Shown one piece after another: positions 1-6,140 of a stretch of 6,140 bases of DNA (its first letter is position 1; each line of letters begins with the position of its first letter). Location of the stretch: assembly GCA_002393835.1 (NCBI GenBank), contig DGTW01000195.1, forward strand, positions 1 through 6,140, written 5' to 3'. The translations under genes and the position numbers were made by a program. The notes beneath the pieces were generated by a model. It was not told where the DNA came from. It searched no databases and saw nothing but the letters and a program-made list of their open reading frames with translations. The stretch comes from Treponema sp. UBA4326 (GTDB lineage: Bacteria > Spirochaetota > Spirochaetia > Treponematales > Treponemataceae).

Positions 1-629
1 TCGTAATGGGAACCCGCTCAGGCGACATGGACCCGGCTCTTCCTTTCTACATCATGCGAAAAACTGGCATGACTCCTGCCGAGATGGATACTGCAATGAA
101 CAAAAAATCAGGTCTTCTTGGTCTCACAGGAAAATCTGCTGACCGCCGCGATGTCGCTGAACTTGCAGAAAAGGGCGACAAAGACTGCCAGCTTGCAGTT
201 GACATGGAATGCTACCGCCTCAAAAAATACTTCGGTGCTTACATGGCAGCAATCGGCCCTGTAGACGCTATTGTTTACACAGCAGGCGTTGGTGAGCACT
301 CAGCCCTCATCCGTGGAAAGGCTCTTGAAGGCCTTGAATGGATGGGCGTTAAAATCGACCCAAAAAAGAACGCTCTTGCAAACACAGGCAACGCTGAGAC
401 ATGCATCTCTGCAGACGACTCAAAAGTAAAGGTTTTCGTAATCCCGACAGACGAAGAGCTTGTTATGACTGAGGACGCTTTCGCAATCATGAACGGCACT
501 TACGATGTTCACACAAACTTCACATACTCTTTCCAGGACCCTGCATACCGCAACAAGGCTCGGGAAGAGGGGCTCAAAAAAGAGCTTAAGAAGCATCCGG
601 AACTTGAGAGCATCATTGTTCGCCCGTAA
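1..629 (+). CDS. ackA: Acetate kinase, C-terminal half (5' end outside window)
   Basis: Acetate kinase reversibly transfers phosphate between ATP and acetate (acetyl phosphate + ADP to acetate + ATP). It is a cytoplasmic ASKHA-fold enzyme that makes ATP during fermentation. The frame is open from the left edge (first whole codon at 3), so the gene is 5'-truncated by the window and about 208 codons are visible. Near the left edge is the family motif VMGTRSGD, whose Arg (codon 15-17) matches the catalytic Arg241 of the Methanosarcina enzyme. Further on are the nucleotide-site stretch YTAGVGEHS (usual form TAGIGENS) and the metal-binding motif as PTDEEL (usual form TNEEL; the Glu pair is kept). 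About 49 residues follow the EDA after this motif, ending in SIIVRP, whereas typical roughly 400-residue AckA proteins stop soon after it. An inverted repeat follows the stop, so it is probably not tightly co-transcribed with the ACP gene. Family call is firm. Confidence 0.95.
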   Translation, partial: VMGTRSGDMDPALPFYIMRKTGMTPAEMDTAMNKKSGLLGLTGKSADRRDVAELAEKGDKDCQLAVDMECYRLKKYFGAYMAAIGPVDAIVYTAGVGEHSALIRGKALEGLEWMGVKIDPKKNALANTGNAETCISADDSKVKVFVIPTDEELVMTEDAFAIMNGTYDVHTNFTYSFQDPAYRNKAREEGLKKELKKHPELESIIVRP

Positions 630-633
630 TTTT

Positions 634-672
634 AAATTCCTCACAGAGTTTTGTGCTCTCTGTGAGAAATTT
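634..672 (+). terminator. Inverted repeat, candidate terminator or attenuator after ackA
   Basis: A perfect 9-bp stem pairs CTCACAGAG (640-648) with CTCTGTGAG (658-666) around a 9-nt loop. It extends by five A/T pairs (634-638 with 668-672) across one C/A mismatch (639/667). The repeat starts 5 nt after the ackA stop and is followed by only a short T run (670-673), so as an intrinsic terminator it is moderate. The A/T-rich outer arms would also let it work in the reverse direction. A second T run (693-699) lies further downstream but is not adjacent to the stem. Likely role: end of the ackA transcript or partial read-through control of the ACP operon. The structure is seen directly; the function is inferred. 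Confidence 0.55.
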
Positions 673-699
673 TACGAATGTTTTATAAACAATTTTTTT

Positions 700-705
700 A
701 AGGAG
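700..705 (+). promoter_or_regulatory. Ribosome binding site of the ACP gene
   Basis: AAGGAG lies 8 nt before the ATG at 714, directly after a run of seven T. It is a strong, well-spaced site, in keeping with the high expression usual for acyl carrier proteins, and it fixes the ACP start. Confidence 0.8.
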
Positions 706-713
706 TAAATATC

Positions 714-956
714 ATGGAAAAATCAGAAGTTCAGGCAAAATTGAAGGAATTCTTCATGTCAAATCTCGGTGTCGACGGCGACATCCTCCAGTATGACACA
801 CCATTGTTCGGTGACGAGGTTGGATTGGATTCAGTAGACTCTCTCGAAATCATCTCTTTCGTTGATGACGAGTATGGTGTTTCAATGACTGGCCTCAAAA
901 AAGAGACTTTCTTGAGCATCGATACAATTGCTGACTATATCGTAGCAAACGCATAA
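714..956 (+). CDS. Acyl carrier protein
   Basis: This 80-residue acidic protein is the carrier that holds growing acyl chains as thioesters on a 4'-phosphopantetheine arm in the cytoplasm. The attachment motif is GLDSVDSLEI, with Ser40 as the predicted phosphopantetheinylation site, followed by the helix II stretch (EIISFVDDEYGV) that partner enzymes recognise. Length and helix layout match a complete stand-alone ACP. The segment before the motif reads PLFGDEVGLDS, which recalls carriers that travel with KS/CLF-type synthases more than the housekeeping AcpP pattern (FVDDLGADSLD); this comparison is from memory. The gene starts at an ATG after AAGGAG and lies 23 nt upstream of the double-ketosynthase gene, so it is very likely the dedicated carrier for the enzymes that follow. 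It could still be the cell's main ACP. Confidence 0.93.
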   Translation: MEKSEVQAKLKEFFMSNLGVDGDILQYDTPLFGDEVGLDSVDSLEIISFVDDEYGVSMTGLKKETFLSIDTIADYIVANA

Positions 957-979
957 TTTTTTGAGTAAGGAAATTCAGA

Positions 980-3358
980 ATGACTGAAGAGAAGAATCGC
1001 TGTGTAGTAACTGGCTTGGGCATGATTTGTGCAATCGGAAATTCCGTTGAGGAGTCATGGAAAAATGTGCTGGCATCTGTTTCTGGAATCAAGCACACTA
1101 AAACTGTCGATACAGAAAACTGCTACGCAACTCTGGCAGCAGAAGTAAACTGCGATACGCTGGATGACATCGATGCGCCGGAAGAAAAAGACAGGGCTTC
1201 AAAACTCTGCCTCAAGGCTGCAAAAGAGGCTCTGGCCGATGCAAGCCTTGCAAAGGGCAAGGATGATCCGCGCATGAGCGTAATCATCGGAAGCTGCGTT
1301 GGCGGTGCCGTAAGCATTGAGCATTACTACAAGCACGGCAAAAATAAGGAAGATATCCTTAAAATGCCAATCGCACCGATTGCTTCTCAGGTCGCTGAAT
1401 TTGCAGGAGCCGGCGGTATCGTTACCAATGTTGGAAACGCTTGTGCCGCTGGAACCATCAGCGTTGCCTATGCCTGCGACTTGATTCGTGCCGGCAAGGC
1501 AGATGTCGTTCTCGCTGGCGGTGCTGATTCATTCGCTTCAATTCCATATTCTGGATTCCTTTCTCTTCATGCTTTGGACGAAAACGGTTGTTCTCCATTC
1601 AACCGCTGCACCGGCATTACTCTCGGTGAGGGTGCTGGTGTCGTAGTCGTTGAGTCTTATGCTCACGCAAAGGCTCGCGGCGCAAAAGTTTATTGTGAAG
1701 TCCTTGGTGCTGGCGTCACGACAGATGCCCATCACATTACGGCTCCTCGTGAAGACGGTCTCTGCCAGATTGAGGCCATTGAGCGGGCAATCACAAATTC
1801 TGGCGTTTCAAAGAAAGAAATTGGTTATGTAAACGGCCACGGAACTGGAACGGCAAAGAACGATAATGCCGAATTCCTTTCGCTCCACAAGGTATTTGAC
1901 GGCGAAAACGACAATCTCAGCGCAAGCTCTACAAAGGCTATGACAGGCCACTGTCTGGGTGCTGCAGGCGCGATTGAAGCCGTATTCTCTATTAAAGCAC
2001 TCACTACCAACACGGTTCTTCCTACCTTGGGCTACACCGAAGAGGACAAAGAAAAACTCAAGGAAAAAGCCGGAAAAATCGAGTTCGTACAGAATGTTCC
2101 TCACGAAAAGGAACTTACCGCTGTAATGAGCAATTCATTTGCTTTTGGCGGAAACAATGCGAGCATCATCTTCAGCAAGAACGCCGGAGATGTAAAAGTC
2201 AGCTCGTCTAAACCCAATATTGCAATTACGGGTCTCGGCCTTGTCAATCCGCTTGGCCACACAAAAGATGCATATATTGCCGCAGTGAAGGCTGATTCAA
2301 AGCCTTCAGAAACAAGTATTCACTCAACAATTGAGACTTCTGAATACGATGAACTTGGAATAAAAATGGCATTCTACCGGAAACTTGACAATTTCAGTCA
2401 GCTTCAGGTCGTAACAGGAATGCGTGCCCTCAAAGATGCAAAACTTTCTGTTACGGAAGAGAATGCAAAAGATATTGGAAATATCGTTGGTACGAGCGAG
2501 GGCGCCCTTGGCTCAACCTACGATTTTGAAGAGCTTATTGGCGAAAAAGGAAACGCAAAGGGAAGCGCATTCAAATTCCCAAATACCGTTTATAATGCGG
2601 CTGGCGGATACCTTTCAATCTGCTCTGGTCTCAAAGGCTATAGCGTAACCGTTACCAGCGGTCCTGTCTCGGGTCTTACAAGCATTGCCTATTCAATGAA
2701 CGTCATCAAGGAAGGTCAGGAAAAAATCATGCTGGCAACCGGAAATGACGAAAACATTCCTATTTTGAATAATCTCTTTAACGAACTGGGCTACAAGGCA
2801 AAATCAGTTGCTGCTCCATATTCTGGAGCCGATGGTTTTGTACTTGGAGATGCAAGTACCAGCCTTGTTCTTGAAGACGATGCTAATGCAAAAGAGCGTG
2901 GTGCAACAGTTTACGCACACATTCTGGGATACGGAAACGGCCGCAAGAATGTTCGCTTCGGTCAGCTTTCTGGCACTGAAGAAGCTCTTGAAAAAGCAAT
3001 TGCGGATGCCCTCGCTGATTCTGGCGTAAAGGCAGACGAAATTGATGTCATTTATGGTTTTGCAAACGGCATGAAGGTAGTTGACGACATTGAAAAGACT
3101 GTTCTTTCAAAGTGTTTTGGAGAAAAGCCTGTCATCGCAATTAAGGAGCGGGTAGGTGAAGGTCGTGCTGGAACTGCTACCTTGCAGGTTGCTCATGCAG
3201 CCCTCATGCTTCACGGGGATATTGAGAGTGACAACGCTTATGTCTTCTCAAATGGCTCTGTAAGCCGTAAAACTGTAGAAAGCTCAGGTCTTAAAAAGGC
3301 TCTGGTAATCTCTTATGCACTCGGTGGCTCATATACGGCTGTCGTGCTTGGAAAGTAA
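980..3358 (+). CDS. Tandem beta-ketoacyl-ACP synthase: active KS fused to a CLF-like inactive KS
   Basis: This 792-residue condensing enzyme has two full thiolase-fold ketosynthase domains, about twice the usual 410-residue FabF length. Domain 1 (about residues 5-400) has the N-terminal TGLG motif (11-14), nucleophile Cys155 in NACAAGT, His287 in VNGHGTGT, Lys319 and His324 in STKAMTGHCLGAAG, and the C-terminal FAFGGNNAS loop. It should carry out decarboxylative Claisen condensation on ACP-bound chains. Domain 2 (about 413-792) begins again with AITGLGLVNPLG and ends with a matching ALGGS loop. Its catalytic positions align to Pro562 (in SGPVSG), Asn696 (FANGM) and Glu727 (KERVGEG), with only Lys722 kept, so it cannot condense and looks like a chain-length-factor partner. 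The linker (401-412) is short. The start is supported by TAAGGA 8 nt before the ATG. KS-CLF fusion has precedent in PfaC of PUFA synthases. It is not a frameshifted duplicate: both halves are intact in one frame. Confidence 0.93.
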   Translation: MTEEKNRCVVTGLGMICAIGNSVEESWKNVLASVSGIKHTKTVDTENCYATLAAEVNCDTLDDIDAPEEKDRASKLCLKAAKEALADASLAKGKDDPRMSVIIGSCVGGAVSIEHYYKHGKNKEDILKMPIAPIASQVAEFAGAGGIVTNVGNACAAGTISVAYACDLIRAGKADVVLAGGADSFASIPYSGFLSLHALDENGCSPFNRCTGITLGEGAGVVVVESYAHAKARGAKVYCEVLGAGVTTDAHHITAPREDGLCQIEAIERAITNSGVSKKEIGYVNGHGTGTAKNDNAEFLSLHKVFDGENDNLSASSTKAMTGHCLGAAGAIEAVFSIKALTTNTVLPTLGYTEEDKEKLKEKAGKIEFVQNVPHEKELTAVMSNSFAFGGNNASIIFSKNAGDVKVSSSKPNIAITGLGLVNPLGHTKDAYIAAVKADSKPSETSIHSTIETSEYDELGIKMAFYRKLDNFSQLQVVTGMRALKDAKLSVTEENAKDIGNIVGTSEGALGSTYDFEELIGEKGNAKGSAFKFPNTVYNAAGGYLSICSGLKGYSVTVTSGPVSGLTSIAYSMNVIKEGQEKIMLATGNDENIPILNNLFNELGYKAKSVAAPYSGADGFVLGDASTSLVLEDDANAKERGATVYAHILGYGNGRKNVRFGQLSGTEEALEKAIADALADSGVKADEIDVIYGFANGMKVVDDIEKTVLSKCFGEKPVIAIKERVGEGRAGTATLQVAHAALMLHGDIESDNAYVFSNGSVSRKTVESSGLKKALVISYALGGSYTAVVLGK

Positions 3359-3376
3359 AATTTTAAGGATACACGA

Positions 3377-4108
3377 ATGAAAGTTGCAATTGTTACAGGT
3401 TCATCAAAGGGAATTGGAAAGGCTTGCGCAATCCGCCTCGCAAAAGACGGATATGCCGTGGTTGTAAACTACAGCCGTTCCGATGACGAAGCTAACGCAG
3501 TCGTCCAGTCAATCAAGGACAATGGCGGCGAGGCCCTTGCCTACAAAGCTGATGTCTCAAAACTGGATGAAGTCAAAAAAATGTTCCGTGATGTCTACAA
3601 GCAGTACGGAAGCATTGATGTACTTGTCAACAATGCAGGCATCGTGCGTGATGAATATCTGCTTATGCTCAATCCTGAGACACTGGATAAGTGCCTTGAC
3701 CTTAACATCAAGGGCTATATCTATTGTGCTCAGGCTGCAGTCCTCAAAATGTTCAAACAGAAACATGGAGTTATCATCAATATGTCTTCTGTTTCAAGCA
3801 AATTTGCCCTTCCTGGTCAGAGCGTTTACAGTGCGACAAAAGGAGCCGTAAATTCTCTCACACAGACTCTTGCAAAGGAGCTGGCACCAAACGGAATCCG
3901 CGTAAATGCCGTTGCCCCAGGTTTCATTCAAACCGAAATGATTGACGCAATTCCTCAGGAAAAGCGTGATGAATATATCAAGAATGTCCCTCTTCAGCGT
4001 TTTGGTACTGCTGAAGATGTTGCGAATGTGGTCAGCGCTCTTGCTTCAGATGCCTTCTCTTATGTAACCGGTCAGACAATCGTTCTTGACGGCGGCCTGT
4101 CACTGTAA
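3377..4108 (+). CDS. fabG: 3-oxoacyl-ACP reductase (FabG-type SDR)
   Basis: This is a 243-residue classical short-chain dehydrogenase/reductase that should reduce the 3-oxoacyl-ACP made by the upstream ketosynthase to 3-hydroxyacyl-ACP with NADPH. Visible motifs are the cofactor loop TGSSKGIG (7-14), acidic Asp59 before the adenine pocket, NNAG (85-88), and the catalytic tetrad Asn110, Ser138, Tyr151 and Lys155, which fall at the same residue numbers as in E. coli FabG. The C-terminal signature is VTGQTIVLDGGLSL. Full length, no defects. The ATG at 3377 sits 7 nt after AAGGA and 18 nt after the ketosynthase stop, so it is translated from the same message. SDRs are hard to assign from sequence alone, but the position between KS and FabZ makes ketoacyl-ACP the likely substrate. 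The housekeeping fabG may be elsewhere in the genome. Confidence 0.93.
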   Translation: MKVAIVTGSSKGIGKACAIRLAKDGYAVVVNYSRSDDEANAVVQSIKDNGGEALAYKADVSKLDEVKKMFRDVYKQYGSIDVLVNNAGIVRDEYLLMLNPETLDKCLDLNIKGYIYCAQAAVLKMFKQKHGVIINMSSVSSKFALPGQSVYSATKGAVNSLTQTLAKELAPNGIRVNAVAPGFIQTEMIDAIPQEKRDEYIKNVPLQRFGTAEDVANVVSALASDAFSYVTGQTIVLDGGLSL

Positions 4109-4116
4109 GGAGGTGA
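4107..4116 (+). promoter_or_regulatory. Very strong ribosome binding site that sets the fabZ start
   Basis: AAGGAGGTGA is an extended complement to the 3' end of 16S rRNA. It overlaps the last two bases of the fabG stop codon. With GGAGG ending 5 nt before the ATG at 4119, it selects that ATG over the in-frame ATG at 4086, which lies inside fabG and would add 11 non-family residues. Its position suggests translational coupling of fabG and fabZ. Confidence 0.85.
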
Positions 4117-4118
4117 GT

Positions 4119-4565
4119 ATGAATATTTTTGAAATCAGCCAGAAAATTGCACAGAGACCGCCTTTCCAGATGATTGAGCGTGTCCTTGAGCTAAAGCCCG
4201 GCGAGTCTGCCACAGGCATTAAGAATGTCAGCGTCAATGAGCCATATTTTATGGGACATTTTCCAGGCACTCCGATTATGCCTGGCGTTCTCATCGTTGA
4301 GGCTTGTGCCCAGCTTTGCTCCCTTGTTATCGAAAAGGACGAGAAGGCACTTGAAGAAAATCTTTATGTTCTTCTAAAAATCGACGGATTCAAATTCGTC
4401 AAACCGGTGATTCCTGGCGACCAGCTTGTGATTACCGTTAATAAGACAAAGGGTGGTGGAGTCCTCGTTGGCTTCGATGCCGTTGTAAAAGTAGGCGATG
4501 CTGTTTTTGCAAAAGGCAGCCTCACTTTCACTACGATTCCTAAAAGCTCTGTGGAAGAGCGTTAA
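4119..4565 (+). CDS. fabZ: 3-hydroxyacyl-ACP dehydratase (FabZ-type hotdog)
   Basis: This 148-residue hotdog-fold protein should dehydrate 3-hydroxyacyl-ACP to trans-2-enoyl-ACP in the cytoplasm. The catalytic His47 lies in YFMGHFPGTPIMPG and the catalytic Glu61 in the following helix (VEACAQ). This is the canonical FabZ pair; the FabA-type Asp and isomerase features are not evident. The N-terminal RPPFQMIERV matches the family's RYPFLLIDRV strand, and length is normal. The start at 4119 is chosen because the protein then begins at the usual FabZ N-terminus and the ribosome site is ideally placed; the longer frame from 4086 overlaps fabG. The gene lies 10 nt after fabG. With FabG it completes reduction and dehydration of each extension cycle. 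No enoyl reductase follows, so either that enzyme is encoded elsewhere or the double bonds are kept. Confidence 0.94.
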   Translation: MNIFEISQKIAQRPPFQMIERVLELKPGESATGIKNVSVNEPYFMGHFPGTPIMPGVLIVEACAQLCSLVIEKDEKALEENLYVLLKIDGFKFVKPVIPGDQLVITVNKTKGGGVLVGFDAVVKVGDAVFAKGSLTFTTIPKSSVEER

Positions 4566-4607
4566 TATACACCGGGTCACGATTTATCGCAGAAAAAGAG
4601 AGAAACA

Positions 4608-5399
4608 GTGAAATTACTAAAGAAAGCGATCGACAACTTCCTCTATGCATTCGGCAAATTCTCCATTGTACTGGTGCGTTTTTACATGCATGTTCTCTAC
4701 CGCCCAAAGGCTCATTTCGTTGACAAGTCTTTGCAGACAAACAAATTAAAAGAGCCTTGCATAGTAATTGCCAATCACACTACAATCGTTGACCCTCCTT
4801 TTATCCTCTCAGTTTTAAAAGGAAAAAGATCCATCGTCATCGCAAAAGACTGGTACGAAAAGCCCGGCATCAATTGGATTTGCAGGGCGGCCAATGGCAT
4901 TCCATGTGACCGTTTCAATCTGGACACCGAATGGGCTTTGCTGGCCAAAAAAGAACTTAAAAAAGGCCGTTCTGTCGTAATTTTCCCAGAGGGAAAGTGC
5001 AGGGAGGACGGAGAATTAAACGAATTCAAGTCGGGCTTTGCTTTTTTGGCCCGTAGCACTGGCTATCCAGTCGTCAGCATTGGGCTGGACGGAAAGTACA
5101 CTTTTGGCCACCGCATTCATTATGTGGTTGACATTCCGAAAAAAATCGAAAGAACAAAAGGCCTGGCTTCATCAGTTGATTTGGAAAATCAGTCGGCACA
5201 GTTTAGGGAGAGAGTAAAACTCCTCAAAAAGGCTGCCATCAGGCACAATACTCTTACCCTTCCTGCTCCCGATACGATTTATGAGGTTGTCCCACCATTG
5301 CCGGAAGTAACTGAAGAAAGTCTCTCTTCACAGAATTCAAAGTCTTCCCTAGATTCGACGCTGGCATATAAAAGTCCGTGTCAGGAGGCAGGACGCTAA
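4608..5399 (+). CDS. plsC: 1-acyl-sn-glycerol-3-phosphate acyltransferase-like (PlsC family)
   Basis: This 263-residue LPLAT/PlsC-family acyltransferase transfers an acyl chain from acyl-ACP or acyl-CoA to a lysophospholipid-type acceptor at the inner membrane face. The four family blocks are present: NHTTIVD (HX4D, His57/Asp62, catalytic), GIPCDR (97-102), FPEGKCRED (126-134, acceptor phosphate binding) and YPVVSIGL. The N-terminus (about residues 11-31) is aromatic and hydrophobic and probably sits on the membrane. The last 35 or so residues are Ser/Glu-rich, look disordered and are outside the family core. The start is a GTG at 4608; the upstream purine run (AAAAAGAGAGAA) is a weak ribosome site. 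The first in-frame ATG (4686) would remove the hydrophobic N-terminus. It lies 42 nt after fabZ in the same frame. It may acylate lysophosphatidate or a special acceptor supplied by the upstream synthase; the acceptor cannot be read from sequence. Confidence 0.88.
   Translation: MKLLKKAIDNFLYAFGKFSIVLVRFYMHVLYRPKAHFVDKSLQTNKLKEPCIVIANHTTIVDPPFILSVLKGKRSIVIAKDWYEKPGINWICRAANGIPCDRFNLDTEWALLAKKELKKGRSVVIFPEGKCREDGELNEFKSGFAFLARSTGYPVVSIGLDGKYTFGHRIHYVVDIPKKIERTKGLASSVDLENQSAQFRERVKLLKKAAIRHNTLTLPAPDTIYEVVPPLPEVTEESLSSQNSKSSLDSTLAYKSPCQEAGR
5383..5388 (+). promoter_or_regulatory. Ribosome binding site of the patatin gene, inside the plsC 3' end
   Basis: AGGAGG lies 10 nt before the ATG at 5399 and inside the last plsC codons. 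With the stop/start overlap TAATG it supports the patatin start and coupled translation from the plsC message. Confidence 0.75.
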
Positions 5400-6140
5400 T
5401 GAAGTACGGACTTGTTTTGGAAGGCGGCTCTCGTAAGGGCATTTATACTGCCGGCATTCTCGATGTTTTTATGGAAAACGAGCTTCGCTTTGACTATATA
5501 ATTGGTGTTTCAGCAGGAGCGCATGCAGCCCTTAATTATGTTACAGGTCAAAAAGGCCGGCTTAAACAGGTTCTTTCGCCTGAGTCAATCCGCCAGCGAA
5601 CGCACAAAAACGGAGCTCTTTGGCGTGACGGCATTTTAAAAGAAATGCACTTCATGATTTACAAATATTCTTTCGACCGCAAGAATCCTTTCAATTTTAA
5701 AAAATTTTTTGATTCTGACATACAGTGTGAGATTGCGGCTACATGCGCGGACACTGGCCGGCCTGTTTATTTCTGCGATCAGGAAGAACATTTCCATGAA
5801 AACAGGCACATGATTATGAAAATCCGCCGTAACAGGCTCCTTCTTGATCATGTTTGCGCTTCATGTTCTCTTCCCATTTTGTTTCCGCCATTAAAGATTG
5901 GAAACATGACCTATGCTGACGGTTGCGTTACGGATTCCGTGCCTTTTGAAAGGGCTTTTGAACAGGGCTGCGACAAGCTCGTGGTGATTACCACTCAGGA
6001 ACCTTGGGACGGCCCAACGGATTTCAAAAAATGGGATTTGCTTCTTTCACCTATGTATAAGCGAAAGTGGCCGAATCTGTATACTGCGCTTATGAAGCGC
6101 TACGAGAATTATTGCAAGCAGGATGAAAAACTCAAGAAAT
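5399..6140 (+). CDS. Patatin-like phospholipase / acyl hydrolase (3' end outside window)
   Basis: This partial patatin-family serine hydrolase (247 codons visible, still open at the right edge) probably removes acyl chains from phospholipids or lysolipids. It carries the oxyanion-hole loop EGGSRKG (8-14), nucleophile Ser38 in GVSAG (36-40), the ASCSLP block (154-159) typical of the family, and the dyad Asp174 in YADG. These are all the catalytic parts, so the visible portion should be active. No signal peptide is seen: the protein starts directly with the first beta-strand (MKYGLVLEGG), which suggests a cytoplasmic or inner-membrane-facing enzyme of the YjjU type rather than a secreted toxin. 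The start overlaps the plsC stop by one base and has its own AGGAGG. Next to PlsC it suggests acyl-chain removal and replacement on membrane lipids. The natural substrate cannot be told from sequence. Confidence 0.9.
   Translation, partial: MKYGLVLEGGSRKGIYTAGILDVFMENELRFDYIIGVSAGAHAALNYVTGQKGRLKQVLSPESIRQRTHKNGALWRDGILKEMHFMIYKYSFDRKNPFNFKKFFDSDIQCEIAATCADTGRPVYFCDQEEHFHENRHMIMKIRRNRLLLDHVCASCSLPILFPPLKIGNMTYADGCVTDSVPFERAFEQGCDKLVVITTQEPWDGPTDFKKWDLLLSPMYKRKWPNLYTALMKRYENYCKQDEKLKK

Noticed and set aside
661..700. Possible sigma70-type promoter before the ACP gene (TATAAA at 684-689).
   Set aside because: The -10-like box is good, but at 17-nt spacing the -35 position reads TGTGAG, inside the inverted repeat arm, and is unlike TTGACA. 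The region is AT-rich enough for chance matches. A promoter here is plausible but not supported by sequence alone.
1808..2104. Open frames on the minus strand opposite the ketosynthase, including one of 98 codons.
   Set aside because: They are shadows of the strongly coding plus strand, with no recognisable family and no ribosome site in a plausible context.
2200..3358. Second half of the ketosynthase gene as a decaying pseudogene duplicate.
   Set aside because: The frame is open for nearly 400 codons, the fold landmarks from TGLG to the terminal Gly-rich loop are kept, and only the catalytic residues are replaced. That fits selection for a non-catalytic role rather than decay.
4086..4118. 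Longer fabZ starting at the ATG at 4086, overlapping fabG.
   Set aside because: The extra 11 residues do not look like FabZ, and the perfectly placed AAGGAGGTGA points to the ATG at 4119.
5399..6140. Patatin as an anti-phage (CapV/CBASS-like) effector.
   Set aside because: No nucleotidyltransferase or other defence gene is nearby, and the gene is coupled to plsC in a lipid operon, so a lipid metabolism role is the simpler reading.

Overview
The window is a tightly packed, single-strand (+) bacterial region of seven genes. The first (acetate kinase) enters from the left edge and the last (a patatin-like hydrolase) runs off the right edge. Short spacers, strong AGGAGG-type ribosome sites and AT-rich gaps around mid-GC genes fit an anaerobic fermentative bacterium. 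The acetate kinase and overall style suggest a treponeme-like spirochaete, but that is an impression from memory and not a proven assignment.

Layout: (1) 1-629, the C-terminal half of acetate kinase (ackA), with an unusually long tail after its last conserved motif. (2) 630-713, a gap with an imperfect inverted repeat that looks like a terminator or attenuator, followed by a good ribosome site. (3) 714-956, an acyl carrier protein. (4) 980-3358, a 792-residue protein made of two ketosynthase domains joined by about 12 residues. The first keeps the Cys-His-His triad (C155/H287/H324); the second has lost all three (P562/N696/E727). (5) 3377-4108, a FabG-type ketoacyl-ACP reductase. (6) 4119-4565, a FabZ-type dehydratase. 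(7) 4608-5399, a PlsC-type lysophospholipid acyltransferase. (8) 5399-6140 and beyond, a patatin-family serine hydrolase whose start codon overlaps the acyltransferase stop codon.

Genes 714-5399 together encode a carrier, a condensing enzyme, a ketoreductase, a dehydratase and an acyltransferase. That is enough to extend an ACP-bound chain through reduction and dehydration and then transfer an acyl chain to a lipid. No enoyl reductase, malonyl transferase or thioesterase is visible. The active-plus-inactive ketosynthase arrangement resembles the KS/chain-length-factor pairs of type II polyketide, aryl-polyene and PUFA (PfaC) synthases more than a housekeeping FabF. The most interesting reading is a dedicated acyl-chain or polyene-type lipid locus with an in-built KS-CLF heterodimer, ending in an acyltransferase/acyl-hydrolase pair. 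An alternative is that it is simply this lineage's main or accessory type II fatty acid synthase. No mobile elements, CRISPR arrays or structural RNA genes were seen.
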